The notes under the pieces are model-generated. The model saw only the letters and a list, made by a program, of their open reading frames with translations, was not told the DNA's origin and searched no databases. 64,000 nucleotides of DNA from Casuarius casuarius (taxonomy: Eukaryota; Chordata; Aves; Casuariiformes; Casuariidae): the NCBI GenBank assembly GCA_003342895.1, contig PTFA01000230.1, positions 1,068,966-1,132,965 on the forward strand. Direction: 5' to 3'. Below are positions 1 through 12,262 of the stretch, in pieces (position 1 is the first letter of the stretch; each line of letters starts with the position of its first letter). The position numbers and the translations under genes were made by a program.

Positions 1-299
1 AGAGAAAGAAACTTCCTTTCTTTTCATGAAAAATTCTGATAATGAGCAGAAGATGAGGATGACTTCTGAGGCACAACAGAGAAGATCGCAAAAGGATGGT
101 GGTGATAGGTTTCAGGTTGTATGTTATCCCTGAGTGAGTACTTCACAGAAACTAGTAAGGCACAATGTATTCCTGGGTGGAGCTTTTAGAAAAGTAAATC
201 ACAGGACTGGATTTTCACTTGGGGGAGTTTAGGTGAATATCTAAGGATATAACAGAGGATACTGGGGCAGCAGGGGGCAATTGAGTAGGTACTTATCAA
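1..299. other. Unassigned flank, possibly more decayed CR1
   Basis: No gene is visible. The text is similar in composition to the CR1 LINE that follows and could be its 5' continuation, but I cannot point to a specific matching block. Confidence 0.3.
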
Positions 300-1925
300 T
301 CAAAACAGTTACTGAGGAAGAGGAATAGCCACTGTGATTGCAGTGGAGCATACCTAATTTGTGAAAGACAAGTAAAGCTAAATAGTGTGATGTTATTGTA
401 AGCCTTTAATGAGATAAAATAAGAAGAGATAATATGAATTAAATAACTAGCCTAACAGAGCCAGAGTCATTCTGGGGAAATATGATTACTAAGGCAGTGG
501 TATATCCACCAATGACCTCCAAAATTGGATTTGTTTGATACAGACCTTGCTATTGTTGTTAGAGGTCTGTCATTATGGGAGACTTTGACTTTCCAGATTA
601 TACAGGGGAACAAATAGCTAAGTTCAGACATTTCTGAATGCAATAACCAATGGAGTTCCTTACCAGTCACTGAAACAGCAAGAGGCAATACTGTTTTAGA
701 TCTGACACTTAAGTTGTAGTGCAAAGGAGAAAATAATCTTCGTTTGAGTGATTTCAGTTTCAATTAAAATGAAGGATAAACAAGTGCAGACCTATTGCTA
801 AGATTCTCAGTTCCAGATGGATGGCATTTGATATGTTAGGGAACTAGTTAAAGCCTGAAGAGCTCAAGGGGACTGGATTGTAAAGAGAGGTTGGCACTTC
901 TTTGAGTCAATGGTGCAAAAACTGTCTGGAACTGATGAATCTTGCAAAGTGAAAAGTATGGAATAAAAATGATCAGACCTGACTGAATAAGAAAGAGAAA
1001 AAAGAGCAGGTCAGCAAAGAAAGCCATGAGTGAGAGGTCAGGAAATATATGGGAAAATGAGAACTGGCAGAAGTCAAGCTGAGTTTGCCTCTGCAAAGGA
1101 AATTAAAACAAATAGCAAAAAGTCCTTCAGCCATATAAATGAAAGGGAAAAAGGGAAGAAGTTGGGCATGGCCCAAAAATGTATTGGATACTTTGCTTCT
1201 GTGTCTACTAGGATGTGGATTCTGCATACGCAGACATAGCAGGTTTTTTGTGGCAACAAAGCCTGGGAAATCAAAATGGCTTCAACTGAGGTGGAACAAA
1301 AAATTAAGGAGTTCAATGTCAGAGGAAGGCTGGATCATTGTCATCTCAGAATTTGGAAAGATCTGGTACATGTGACTACAGATTCAAGAACAATGTTTTC
1401 AGTTGAACTTAAATGAAGTAAGACACCATTCAACTGCAGAACGTAGTTCTGCCTTTGAAGAACAGCCCTTAGAACCATACTTACTAGTGTGTGTGCTATT
1501 CATGGTAGCTACTCTAAAATAAAGAATAAGACATACAGCAATGGAAAAATCAGATAAAATGCAATTAGGTTTGCCAAAAGTAGATCTAACCTGATCTAGG
1601 TAAACGTAATCACTGCCTCTGATAAAAGCGTTGATGTTTTGTGTCATGGAAATGCAGTCCCTCTCACTTAGCTTCTTTTGTACAGTGTAACACGGAAAAC
1701 TGAGAGAAGCTGGGTAACAAGAAAAATTGTGGATGAGGGACGGGTTAACGGGCAGATTAAAGTGAGAAAATTTTCAGACTGGAGGACAGTAATTATTGGA
1801 AACTTTCAAGGACTGGTCTTGGTCCCACTTTTCTGTACTAACTTCATTAAAGACTGTCATGCAGAAAGTAGAAGTGTGCTAACAAAACTGGCTGCAACAG
1901 AATTAGGAGGTCAGAAGGACTGAAA
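300..1925 (+). mobile_element. Decayed CR1 LINE, endonuclease to reverse transcriptase
   Basis: Non-LTR retrotransposon of the CR1 clade, plus orientation, dead. Translated pieces appear in the order expected for CR1 ORF2. At 569-598 the frame reads VIMGDFDFPD, the endonuclease GDFN motif with N changed to D. At 672-710 it reads ETARGNTVLDLTL, matching the CR1 'RGN..LDL' block but in another frame, so a frameshift lies between. At about 1093-1190 the linker between endonuclease and RT reads AKEIKTNSKKSFSHIN and then a FASVST-like segment. At 1810-1854 GLVLVPLFCTNFIKD corresponds to the RT block 'GSVLGPxLFxxFIND', and at 1888-1911 LAATELGG stands where the catalytic FADDTKLGG is expected, so the Asp pair is lost. 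The nucleotide text also resembles the CR1 subfamily shared by birds and turtles. Stops interrupt every frame. The 5' edge is uncertain and may precede the window; after about 1925 the match fades, and no 3' end follows directly. Confidence 0.85.
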
Positions 1926-4900
1926 TATACAGGAAGTATTGAATGCCCAGAGAACTGATCAATAATGTGAGAGACTCTGGGAGAAATAGATGTGAGATCA
2001 GTCATGATAAAAGCAAATACAAGGCTCTTGCTAACAGAATTTCTACTGTAAACTGGGGGCTTACCAATCAAGAGTACCTTGAGGAGGAAGGAAACAAGAG
2101 AAGGAAAACACTGTTTTAATAGATACATGATGACTGCAAGTCATCAGCATGATATGTCTGTGAAACAGGCCTTCAGGTCCTAGAGTGTCACAAGCAAGCT
2201 AGAGAAGGGACAGCATTAGTATCACTGCGCACGTGTAAATGCTATTGTATTCAGTTACACAGTCTGACTCCTGAGATGGGATACCAACAGAGGGTTTTCT
2301 TTAATGACAGGCATTTCTGATTTATGTTCAAATATGAATATAGTCATCTGCATGCATTACTCACTCTGCTCTTTCCCCTTTGATGTTGAGCCTGGGATTT
2401 AGAAGAAGCCGGAACTGTCCAATGTTCCTTAATCCAAGGTTTGGTTTTGACTGTTGTTGGCAGTTTGTATTTGTAAGAACCCTGCTTTGAAATGTCAAAT
2501 CTCATCCTAATTGAAATCTTCTTACCTGCCATGGGATTTGTCAAGCCAGTTCACTTGGGTGGTCTTGGCATGAGAAGATGTACCAGTATTGCCTAGGAAT
2601 TAAAATAGGAGGAATCCTTTGGGCTCCAGCTAGGGGCAGATAAGGACTGACCAGCTTTATGGTTGAATCTTCTGTCATTTCTCTCCATCCCAATTCTCAT
2701 GCTGTTCCTCTTCTCTGCTCTCCTTTGTTCTTCTTTCTAGAAAATAAGCATCTTTATTTTTTTCCCCTGTAGTAGTTCCCAAGGTAATATGTGAGGTTTA
2801 TGATACCTAGAGTTCATCCTTTAGGATTTCATCACATTTTGAAATATTGGAAGAGAAATTGCCTTTGCCTCCATCTTTCTCTCATATGGGTGGCATAGTC
2901 TCTTTGGACTAAGACAGTGCTTTATACCTGTTGGTTTCCAACACAGGTTGTAAAAATGGATTCTGTTACATTGTGGAAGTTTGCCTGTTTCCACCCATCT
3001 TCCTCTTGTATGAGGATGATGTGCATCATGATAAATCTGCTTAAGGCTCTGCAAAGCTCTGTGTTGCTGCTGGTTTTGATTTGGCTTTTAGATACGCAGT
3101 TGGTTCTGGCCACCACAAACACATTTTGTGTTTCAGCAGGAGTGGTTTCTTGAAGGGGAAGATTGAACTGATCAAAACTACCTTATGATGTTGTATACCT
3201 CAGTGCCATGCAGGCTATTAACATTTCCTGGAAGGGGAGAACTTAGGGGAATTTTTTGATCCTCTTGTGCTTTGAGAGAGGAAGAACATTTTCTGCTTTG
3301 GTTGAGATGGCACCTGGAAATCTCTATCACTTTCTCTATGTTTAGTAGCAGCACTCTGCTCCCAGTCTCATCTGTGCCCATTGCGTGCAAAGTACCTTTA
3401 GTTGAGAGAAATGCAAAGGATTTCAGTTGTTTGAGAAGAGGTGGGTGGGGGCCTTTAGACTCCATGAATTCATTAAAATTCCATGTTGTGTTGCAGGGTA
3501 AATGCGTGGGCCTTAATATGCAGGGCTCCAACAGGTAAATACTCGAATCTTGGATACAAGATGAAGCGAGTTTTTACCTGCCCTTCATCCAGAAAGCTCA
3601 TCAAGCACTTTACACCCACCCAATATGCAGTGTTCACCGCTACCTGAATATAATGCAAACTGATAGATGCAAGCACAGGTTAGGGGCAACAATTCACCTT
3701 TAGATGGATATCTGCCACAAGTGTGTGCATGTGCCTAGACTTAAGAAAACTCATTCTCAGTTTTGAAGAAATCAGAAATTCTTTATTTTGCTGTTCTCTT
3801 TGAACATGCTTTGCTTTGCTGACAGCATCCATTTGCACTGCAGATTGTATAAACAACTCTCAATACTTCGAGCTGCCTTCACAAACTTTGATAGTCACAA
3901 AGCATCCACCATACAATTAGTTCCATGGATGAGAAGCGGAGAGATTAGGGACCAAACATTACCTGCAGGTGCCCTGCCTTTGTGCACTCTTGTTGAACTC
4001 TTTGAGGTAATTTGGCCCTTTTCAGGCACAGACTGTTCATATGCTGGAATCCTCTCATAGCGAAGCTGGTAGTTTTGCTCAGAGCAGTTTCACCATAGAC
4101 CTGACTCTGCTGTCACACAGCCAACAGCAAAGTTCCTTGCAACGGGCCAGGGTAGCTGCAGCTCTTTCCAACTGGCCCTGCTATTCTCATAGTCCAGATG
4201 CAGTATAATAATTTGGGATTGAATTTGCTCTTGTCAGGGCTTGCAAAAAAGTGAAAGTGCAAAGGTGGATAGTGAACCCATAGTAGGACAAAAAAGGGCT
4301 ACCTGCTCTCAGGAGCAGGTGCCTATCTGCACCTGTGGTGGCTCTCAGAGCTGCACTTCTGCAGCTGTGATTGTCCGCACCTTGTAAGGGTATTCAGAGA
4401 CTTGTCCTTCAGTCAGTGTTCCTCTTCTAGAGTTACTTGCTCTTTTCACTGGACAACTCAACTGGGGGATGTGAAACCACACAGCTTAGATCTTTCATTT
4501 ATTTCTCTTTTAAAAAATAAAATAAAAAGTTAGAAGGTAGCTGTGGTCACAGAAAAAAAATAATTTCTTTACTTTAACAAGGGAACGAAAACATCTGCAA
4601 GAAGAGAAAACACTGAAAGTAGAGAGCTGTGTTATTCTTAGGAGAGCATGTTGGGATTAAGGTTTAAAAAAATCTTTTTCAGTCATCAAATTTCTACTGG
4701 TTTCAGTTACTTCAGGGATCAGACATTTAAAAGACACTTTCCTGATCTAACTTTTTTGTAGGACTTGAGTATTTTGAAAGACTTCCTGCATGCACATGCA
4801 TGCCAGTTATTTGATCTGATCATTGTTTTAATAAAACTATTATTTAAGTAACCACAAGTTAATTTCTTTGGCCTTCTTGGAGCCAGCGACAAATAGTAGC

Positions 4901-5099
4901 AAGTTATTGTTTAACCTGGCTAAAAGTGAGCTCCTTGTCTTCCCACCATTGACAAAATCACAATTGGATTTTTTTCTTAATGGAGTAAGACTAATATTCA
5001 AAAAAATCTTCTGAGAGCCTGAAAACTTTTTCATAAAACAATTTTCTACACCCTTATTTATTTACGTATTTATTTAATCTTCTTGTGCCCAAAGATTTG
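1926..5099. other. Non-coding, no gene recognised
   Basis: The first 200 bases might be further RT-to-3' sequence of the preceding CR1, but no clear match is seen. The rest is unique-looking AT-rich DNA. Open frames of 60-117 codons occur on both strands (for example the minus-strand 3178-3531 frame), but they show no domain, signal peptide or compositional bias. A purine-rich AT stretch at about 4505-4565 is low complexity. Confidence 0.6.
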
Positions 5100-5218
5100 A
5101 ATAGATGCTCTTTAAGGACAGAAGAGATTGTCTGAGATCTGTTGCGTACAGCAGCTGGCACAGAGAAGCAATACCGATAACTGCAGTGCCTGGCCTCTAC
5201 TTCAGTGAGGTAATATGA
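5100..5218 (+). mobile_element. CR1/L3-like LINE 3' end fragment
   Basis: The text runs 'ggacagaagagattgtctg', then 'gtacagcagctggcacag', then a segment like 'ggcctctac' and a final 'taatatgag'. This is the order seen in L3-type tails: a 'gggcagggactgtct' block, 'gtacagcgcctagcaca', a 'ggcctctaggcgcta' block, and an 'aatacaaataat' end. A better preserved copy lies at 53698-53819, and the two can be aligned block by block. The LINE family name is from memory. The element is a tail only and has no coding capacity. Confidence 0.55.
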
Positions 5219-6229
5219 GAAAACTCACTGAAATTAATTCCTCCTGGTAACCTGCAAAATGGATCATTTTCAAGGAATTTTCCAAGAAAGGAAAACTATT
5301 ACTCAAAATGAAAAGAAGCTTTATTTTAAGCAAAAAAACCCCCTCTGTTCTGGAAAACTTCAGAATTGTCGTTCAGAGTTGGGTTATTTCATTTAGAGTT
5401 CTCTTTGCCGTCCTATTTCCATGAAGGTTAACATCTGCTGTGTACCAGGGAATAGCAGCAGAACATAACAACAACAGGTCAGATGGCAAGCCATGGCCTC
5501 ACTGGTACCACCAGTGCCTGCCATGCTGCTGCCAACAGGCACAATCCATCATTCTGTAACTGAGATCTTCCCTGCTTCCCCCCCCATTAAGAGTAGCTGC
5601 TACATAGCACAGGTATACACAGTGACATAGCATGTCAAAACTTCCCTCCGCATTTGTAATGACACTCTGAAATCAAAATGATGCCCACACAAGTATGCCG
5701 GTGAGAGAAGAACAAGGTCCTTGTGTTTGCTGGGGTTGATCATATGAGACTATTATGTTCCACTATGACACGTTAGCAAAGTATGCGTGATGTATCCAAG
5801 AGGCTCTGTTTCCAGCGTATGTATTTCCCTGCACACAAGCGTTAATTCCAATGTTCATTGTTCACTCAGTCATAGCTTGGTTTTGCTAGAGACATCAGAG
5901 CTATCTCTCCGGCGTAAGAATATGTTGGCCTACATATTTAGTCTAAATGTGAAATAAACCAACCATTTCTGAAAGATGAGGCAACTGTTGTGCAGCCTGT
6001 GAGTGTATAGTGTAGCACAGGAAGTTGTGGCTTTGTTTTAAAGAGGACAAAGTGTGTAGAGTAAGCAAGATCTCTTGGGTAACAGCCTTTAAAATAATAT
6101 GCAGTCGAGCACAAAAACAAATGCAAATGGAGACATCTAGGAACAAGAAATGCTGGGTTGTATCTGTAAAAGGGGGCTGGGGGAGTGAGAAGGGGCAGGT
6201 TATATGATGGAGGATGGTGATTCTACAGA
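5219..6229. other. Non-coding, no gene recognised
   Basis: Unique-looking sequence. It contains a short C-run near 5578 and no repeat or exon-like structure that I can support. Confidence 0.55.
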
Positions 6230-6690
6230 GGATTTCAAGTCAGATTGGGCAACCAGCTTCAGAGGCATTCCCAGATTGGTATCACGGCCAAAAGGGATAA
6301 GGCAGCCTTTGAATGTAGAAACAGGCAGGAACAACAGACAGGAACCTACAGCTGATTTTTACCTAGGTGAAGAGCACTTTACTAGTGAAGACTGTATGAA
6401 ATACAGTGTCACTTACTGCAACTTACATTCCAAAAGGAAGTTGGAAAATGGGCAGAGAAGACCAAGACAAATAACTGTTGGGATGGGAAAGTGGGAAATA
6501 CCTTGCAGTGAAAGATTTTTTAATGTTTCTCTGTGGTTGAGATCCTCTGTGGAACAAATTTTCGAAGGATGGTGGTGATCTCTCCATGTCTTGAGATCCT
6601 GAAGTCAAGGCCATAAGACCAACTACCTTTCCAGAGATGTGCTGTAGTCGAACACAGGACATGAGCTAAGTTCAGTGGCAACAGAGCAAA
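6230..6690 (+). mobile_element. CR1 LINE 3' fragment
   Basis: The last part (6545-6690) has the arrangement of a CR1 3' end: 'gtggaacaaatt', 'ggtggtgatctctccatg' followed by 'tcttgagatcctgaagtca', a 'tttccagagatgtgctgta' block, 'gtcgaacaca', and a 'cagtggcaac'-like segment. CR1 copies in birds and turtles read nearly the same here (a 'ggtggtggtctccatctctt...' block, then 'gatgctgtagtcaaacaca'). The upstream portion, from about 6230, is purine-rich and compatible with the CR1 3' region, but this is less certain. A 124-codon open frame (6204-6578) runs through it; I treat that as chance because it overlaps the repeat and has no domain. Confidence 0.6.
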
Positions 6691-8580
6691 ATTTTTTGAT
6701 CTTTTCTAGACAAAGTCATTTGCAGCTAAACATTTTTTGCACTAAAATATATCACATCTGTAGGGGGAGCTAGTAAAATATTTGTTCTTTACAATAGCTA
6801 TGTCAGGTTGCCTCTTCTGTAAAAGCCTGGAAGTACTTGAAAGTAAATACATGATAAAGTCTTTACTGGCCTTGTAGCTGTCCAAGTCAGACACCAGAGA
6901 AAAGGCTTTTCTGTTCGACTGGTCAAGAGCTAGGCAGACCTTCCTGATTCTTTGCAGTAGGTTCAGCTGATCAAGCAAATACAAGAAATAACAATGCTAT
7001 ACAACTTGTCCCAGTACCACCAGTCTTTAAATAAACCATAAACGCTCCCTGGAATGGTTTATGAGCAGGCAAATAAAATAAAAACAATTTAAAGGTGATA
7101 AAACTCTGTTGACATGAATACCATTCAGGTAAACTACCTTGGATGCATGGCAAACACAAGCCAGCATCCATTTAACTTCATCCCAGATGAATGAACCAGT
7201 TCGCATAAGGCTTTGTGAATACAAAAGGTCTTGTTTGCTTGTAGACTCTGCTGCCTGACAGCTGTCCTTGACAACAACCAGTTGCTATTTCAAATCAGTA
7301 CAGGAAGCTTTGCCTCCATGGAGTCATCTGTCAAGCCTCGGCTGTGACACTGTCAGAGCATCACTGCTGCGGGACCCTGCTGTTTGAAGCCAGGACAGGT
7401 TATGTGTCAACAGGGCTTCTGCTCTGAACCCCACTCTCACTGATATCCCTGGGAGCCATAATTGGATTAGGAGGTGGAAGCACTTCTGTAAGAGTTTTTG
7501 GCAGGCAGATAGCCTGTGTGGGGGGAAAGGAGCTGATCCCACTGTGACCCTATTGGAGAGTCATCCCAGGCCTGGTTGGGGGACCTAAAGCCTTTTCAGG
7601 GTTACTATCACTGTTAAGTATTATGGCATTGTTTAGAAGAAGCAGAGAGGTACAAAGACCTAACAGCATTCTTTCTGGACCTCTCAACTTCAAGTAGCCC
7701 CTGTCTTGGTGCCAATGTCTATGAGTTTTCTCTCTTAATAGGGGATGGAGCTGCCATTGCAGTTTCCCACTCCATAGGATCAATAGTATTTTGATCTGCA
7801 GCACCTTTCAACACCTTGCTGTAATCCTCAAACTAGCTTGTTTCTCTGCTGAGTGTGTGGCTCTAATTCACACTAAGGAGCTCTCTATGCAAGGTGAAGT
7901 ATTGCCATATTTTAGCACCATTTCTCTAACAGTTAGCATCACAGAAGAAAGGGAGTAGATGTCAGTTTGAAATTAGGGGACAGATTCTGTTGTTTCCCTG
8001 GATGGAAATCTCAAGTAGCTCTATTGCTGCTGTGGAATCAGTCTACAGCTCATAGCTAAGTAGCAGAAGCTTGTCTTGGGGTGTCTTCCTCTGAAAAATA
8101 TGCTTGTACAAAAAGGATGGGATAACGAATACATTCATAGACAGTGGTCTATATTCATTGCTCTCTGCACCCTTAGCTATGGTCTCAAGTAACAACCTCT
8201 CAGGTAAACAACCAGGAAGTCACAGTCTTTAGGTACCATGAGAAATTAAAAAAAACCCCAAACATGCCTTTCTTGATATATAGGAATTCTCAGACTAATT
8301 ATTCCTGGGAGACGAGAATGACTGATGGGGAAAGTTTAAAAGCAAAAGGGCAAGAACATTTTTAGACAATGAAAAATTTCATTCATATAGTTCACAGAGA
8401 GCTAGGTTGTTTTGTTCCTTTTGGTCTTGCTCACCTCTGCTCATCAGTTTTCTTCTATTTGTCATGTTTGTAGGGGATACAAAACTAGCCCCTAAGAAGG
8501 CTAGAAACTGAGCCACACACAAAGTTTGCACCTGCAATAAAGGATAAACTACATTGATGCATTGGAAAGGGTTTGGCTAT
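6691..8580. other. Non-coding, no gene recognised
   Basis: Unique-looking sequence with no CpG cluster and no splice-bounded open frame that stands out. Minus-strand open frames of 70-85 codons at 7324-7542 and 7550-7804 have no recognisable content. Confidence 0.55.
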
Positions 8581-8700
8581 GGAGGATATTTGGGGGCCTT
8601 TAAGAATAAGCTTAGACAAATAATTCCAGGAAATGATCCCACTTTGGAGCCCTGGAATGGCTCATATGACCTTTGGGGTCCTTTGGAGTCCTGTTACTCT
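8581..8700 (+). mobile_element. CR1 LINE 3' end fragment
   Basis: It reads 'ggcctttaagaataagctta', then 'gacaaataattccaggaaatg', then 'catatgacctttggggtcc' and a decayed 'ttggagtcctgttactct'. This follows the CR1 tail order: 'ttaagaataggttagacaaacacctgtcaggga', 'gatgacctyttgaggtccctt', 'ccagtcctattctatga'. About 120 bases remain. It is non-coding. Confidence 0.65.
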
Positions 8701-8837
8701 CTAACGAAGAACAAATCAGTCCACTGATTTTATTTTCTCTAGCACAAGCAAATCTCAGCCTAAGTTAATGACATGACCCTTTTTCCATTAATCTTTACAT
8801 CTTCTGGCCTCACGGCAAAGCATTTTGTCCATGCATG

Positions 8838-8882
8838 CTTTATTTCCTCATCTGTACAATGGAGATATCTACAGTACTTTCC
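8838..8882 (+). mobile_element. MIR/core-SINE scrap
   Basis: 'tttatttcctcatctgtaca' followed by 'atggagatatctacagtac' matches the MIR motif 'cagtttcctcatctgtaaaatgg' and its downstream 'ataatagtacctacc'. Only this segment is clear. Further upstream MIR similarity is weak. Confidence 0.5.
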
Positions 8883-9639
8883 CAAACACCTCAGACTAAC
8901 CTCTTAGAAGACTGCTAATATTCCCATTGTACAAGTGGTAGAGTCCTGCTCATAGGCTGTGCTTATACCGCTAATCAAAACACAGTCAGGGAGCGAGCTT
9001 TGAGCTGTTGATCACCCAGCGTTCCTCCAGGCTTCATCTGGGCTCACATCAACCAAATGCGACTCTCTGGAACAAGTCTTTGGCTAGTGTCCTAACTTCC
9101 CTGCCTCTGTTTATCTCTCCCTCTGAACTCATTTTGGGCTTGATTCACAAGTACGTTAATATACAGTTCAGCTTTGGCGCAGCCTGGCTGAAGTCTGATT
9201 CGGAGAAATGCAGTGAAAAACCAGATTTTTAACTGCTCTACTTGTCATGGTGGTTAATACAATTTTTTTAACCTTTTTAAATCTGTGAATGGCTAGCCAC
9301 AAGTAATTCTGATAGTATTACATGCTGAACTTCTCTTTGTATCTATCTAGTGTTAGTGGCGTAACGGGTCCCGAAGTTCCACGCAAGGCCTGTGTACACT
9401 CTATGCGTAACACTACGCTAAATGAGTTGGCTCCAACTTGGGCCTAACATCAGCATGCAGTGAAATTAGTGCAGCCAGAGCTGCGTAGCTGGTCATCTAA
9501 ATCCCATGGCTTTGTTTTCTTCCCTGGCTGGCTAGTCAGAGGTGGGAGGACTTACACTGAAACAAAGTTTTTCTGCAGTTTCTCTGTTTGACTTCTTACG
9601 CTCTGAAACCTACAAGAGAGAGTAGGATGGCAGACAAAA

Positions 9640-9860
9640 TAATTCAGCATAAAACATTAAAACATGTTTAATCATACTACAGCACACACACTTTTATGGA
9701 AAATACATGAAAATCTATTATATACATGTAATAGATATTAAAGGTATTTAAAATATATAGGTAATATTGATAAATATAAATAGACAGACACACATACACA
9801 CACATTTATTTTCCTACTTACCTGTATATAAGCATTTATGCAAACATATAGGTGAAGAAA
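9640..9860. repeat. AT-rich low-complexity and microsatellite belt
   Basis: A/T runs with 'tatata', 'acacac' and 'aatata' blocks, including short CA runs at about 9680-9692 and 9786-9806. It is simple-sequence DNA without coding potential. Confidence 0.7.
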
Positions 9861-10145
9861 AAACTTATTAATATGGGCATGAAAGTGAAGAGAACAAGAT
9901 ATGAAGGAAGTCAGGCCAAAATGTGTTCCTTCCTTATCTGCTCCTTGTTATTGTGCATGGCTGGAAAATAGCAGCCACAACACACTACATTACATCTTAT
10001 TTTGTAAAGGCTGTGTGTAATATGATCCAAATCTGCTGAAGTAAAATTGGATCTGGGTTCATAGATAAGTTCCTTGCTCAAGCCTATTTCTATAAAGAGA
10101 CATAGCTGGGTAATTCATCACAATTCTAACCTGGTTTTCAAATAT

Positions 10146-10173
10146 CAAAGTATATAAGTGTTCATATACTTTG
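10146..10173. repeat. Perfect 10-bp inverted repeat
   Basis: The left arm 'caaagtatat' and right arm 'atatactttg' are exact reverse complements around the 8-base loop 'aagtgttc'. The stem is short and AT-rich, so it is not enough for a microRNA precursor call. Confidence 0.8.
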
Positions 10174-12129
10174 TGCATGTATATGAGTGCCCCATAATTT
10201 TGGTCTTGCTTATTACAGAGGGAGATGGTGGATCTACAGAAATGAAAAGAGTGCAGGTCAGAAAGACAGGAAGAAAGTGAGCTAGCTGTCTCTCATCTAA
10301 CTTAAATTAGGCTGCTGTGAACATAAGAGGCTGTATATGCAGATCAAGGTTACCAAGGGACATAGACACCTCCAGCTTAAGTTATTTCTTATTAAACTGG
10401 CAGTGGAAGAAGTGAGCAGTGTAAAATTTTCTACATCAACTCAACAGCACTGAAAAATCATTCATGCCCTAGAAAATTAAATTAGATTTTTGGTCAGGCA
10501 ATGCCCAGCACTGTACTCCAGAGACACAAGAGGATTTGGATTGTAAGTACTTGGATTAAAGGAGCGCTTGTATTCTGGGAGTTTGATTCTTCACACCACA
10601 AATGGTGTTTGGATCTGAGATTTTTGTTTGGACTTGCCTGTGCCTCTTACAAAACCAAAACAAGTGAACTGTCATTTTTTACAAAAGCCCAGATGTATTT
10701 TTATTTTTATTAAAGATGGACAGCTATCAATACCAAAGTTTTTAAAAACATAACTACTGAAATGTGTCACAATTTTTTCTATCCCTTTTTTCACCATCTC
10801 TATTTTTGCCTGCTTTTTTGTGCCGTTCAACTTGTTTGCTTGTAAAATCTTCCTTGGGGCCACATTCGTGCAGACAGACTAAAACATTTTTGACTCTGAA
10901 GGAATCCCCTGAGGTAAAATTTGCTCAGATAATATCTTGGTTACTACCTAACCTGTTTGGGTTATTTTTGAGCATCGTAAAGCAGTAGCACCAACAAAGA
11001 GAAATTCTGCATGATACATACTAGTAGCAGCTCACTTCAAGTAACTCAGGAACTCTGTTTCTGAACAAAACACCTACATCTTGTGGTTCTTGGTGGATTT
11101 CAGAAATGAGAAACTGAAATGTTTGAGGTCATTTCCACCCCCCCCATCCTGCCCCAACCCAACCCAACATTTTAACTCCTTTATGTGAAAGAAAAAATCA
11201 GTTTAGATTTAGCCGATCATGGCCAAAACCAGGTAAAGGATTCTAAGTATACGTGACAGCACACAAGTACTTCAGAGGCTGCAAGATGAATGAACTGGAC
11301 AAGCAATGCTGAGTAATCACTTTATAACCAGCTGTGATTAGGCACAGGACCCAGGCCAAAAGCCAGTTTCTGAACATGCTGGCGTTTTCTGATTCAGATC
11401 AAAACCTTATGGCTCTTTGTTTCTATAAAAGGTTGAAACAAGTCTTCAGTTCTTAAATTTGTAAAAAATTCAGATTTGGACTCAAAACCTGTAGCTTAGC
11501 TCCATCTCTAATAATGCTGATGTTCCACAGATTTTGATTTCCAGCCTTTCTTCCAGATGTATGCTTCAAGAGGGATGCTGCTCCCGCAGATGCTGCCAGC
11601 GCAGGCTGTCAAGCAGTGTCGCTCCTCTTGCCCTGCCTGACCTGGGGGGCTGAGAACTGCAGGGCTGCTGACCCAGCCTGCCAGAACTGCTGGGGGAGGC
11701 ATTTTGGGGCTGGTGGGAGAGAAAGAGGGGAAAGCGATGAGCTAGGATTTCTTTGCCCGATAGGAGGAATGACTTTTTTCCTCTCTGCTGCTGCAAACTT
11801 AGGAAAGAGCATACGTCAAAATTTATCTGATTTGGGGTTGCAAGACAGGCTGTAAAGTGGTGGGAAAACTTTTAAATGGAAAGCAGGTTAAAAGAAAAGC
11901 TATTGGGCATAAGAAAAGACCATGAAGAACAAGTCTGGATGCATTCGTCAGAATGAATTGAATTATAGCTATGCAACTTTTAAAATAAATAAATCTCTAT
12001 TAATCTCTATGGACTTTTTCCCTAGGAGGGTTTTCTATTGTGTAGAAGATTTCACGTTGTGTTAGGATTATGAAAAAGCATGGTCTTGTCAGACTCTTCA
12101 GTGGTGCTGAGGTACTATTTGTCAACTCC

Positions 12130-12262
12130 CAGAGGAAGAAGTCAAGGCCCAGGGAGGTCAAATAACTTGACAAGGTTCACCTGACATGCTGCTCAGCACC
12201 TAGCTATGCTGTGGCAGCCTCAGGAGGAAGAGCCTAGCTCTCCTGACAATCACTGTTATGTT
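12130..12262 (-). mobile_element. MIR SINE fragment, minus orientation
   Basis: 'caaggcccagggaggtcaaa' and 'taacttgacaaggttcacct', then 'cagcacctagctatg' and 'agcctagctctcctgac', follow the reverse complement of MIR: 'gaggcccagagaggttaagtgacttgcccaaggtcac', 'cagctagtaa', 'ccaggtctcctgac'. The order and spacing are good over about 130 bases, making this one of the two clearest MIRs in the window. Confidence 0.8.

Larger units (their letters stand above)
8883..12129. other. Non-coding, no gene recognised
   Basis: It contains a CpG-dense patch (9358-9420), an AT-rich microsatellite belt (9640-9860), a perfect hairpin (10146-10173) and a short AACCC run near 11153-11169. The patch at 11560-11740 is richer in GC and open in several frames on both strands, which is what low stop density in GC-rich DNA produces. 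None of those frames shows a domain. Confidence 0.55.

Noticed and set aside
3178..3531. 117-codon minus-strand open frame
   Set aside because: No recognisable domain and no splice context. Opposite-strand frames of similar length overlap it.
6204..6578. 124-codon plus-strand open frame
   Set aside because: It lies inside the CR1-like 3' region and its product matches nothing I recognise, so it is treated as chance openness in repeat-derived DNA.
11560..11740. CpG island promoter
   Set aside because: GC-rich but with few CpGs; the openness on both strands reflects low stop content, and there is no linked exon.
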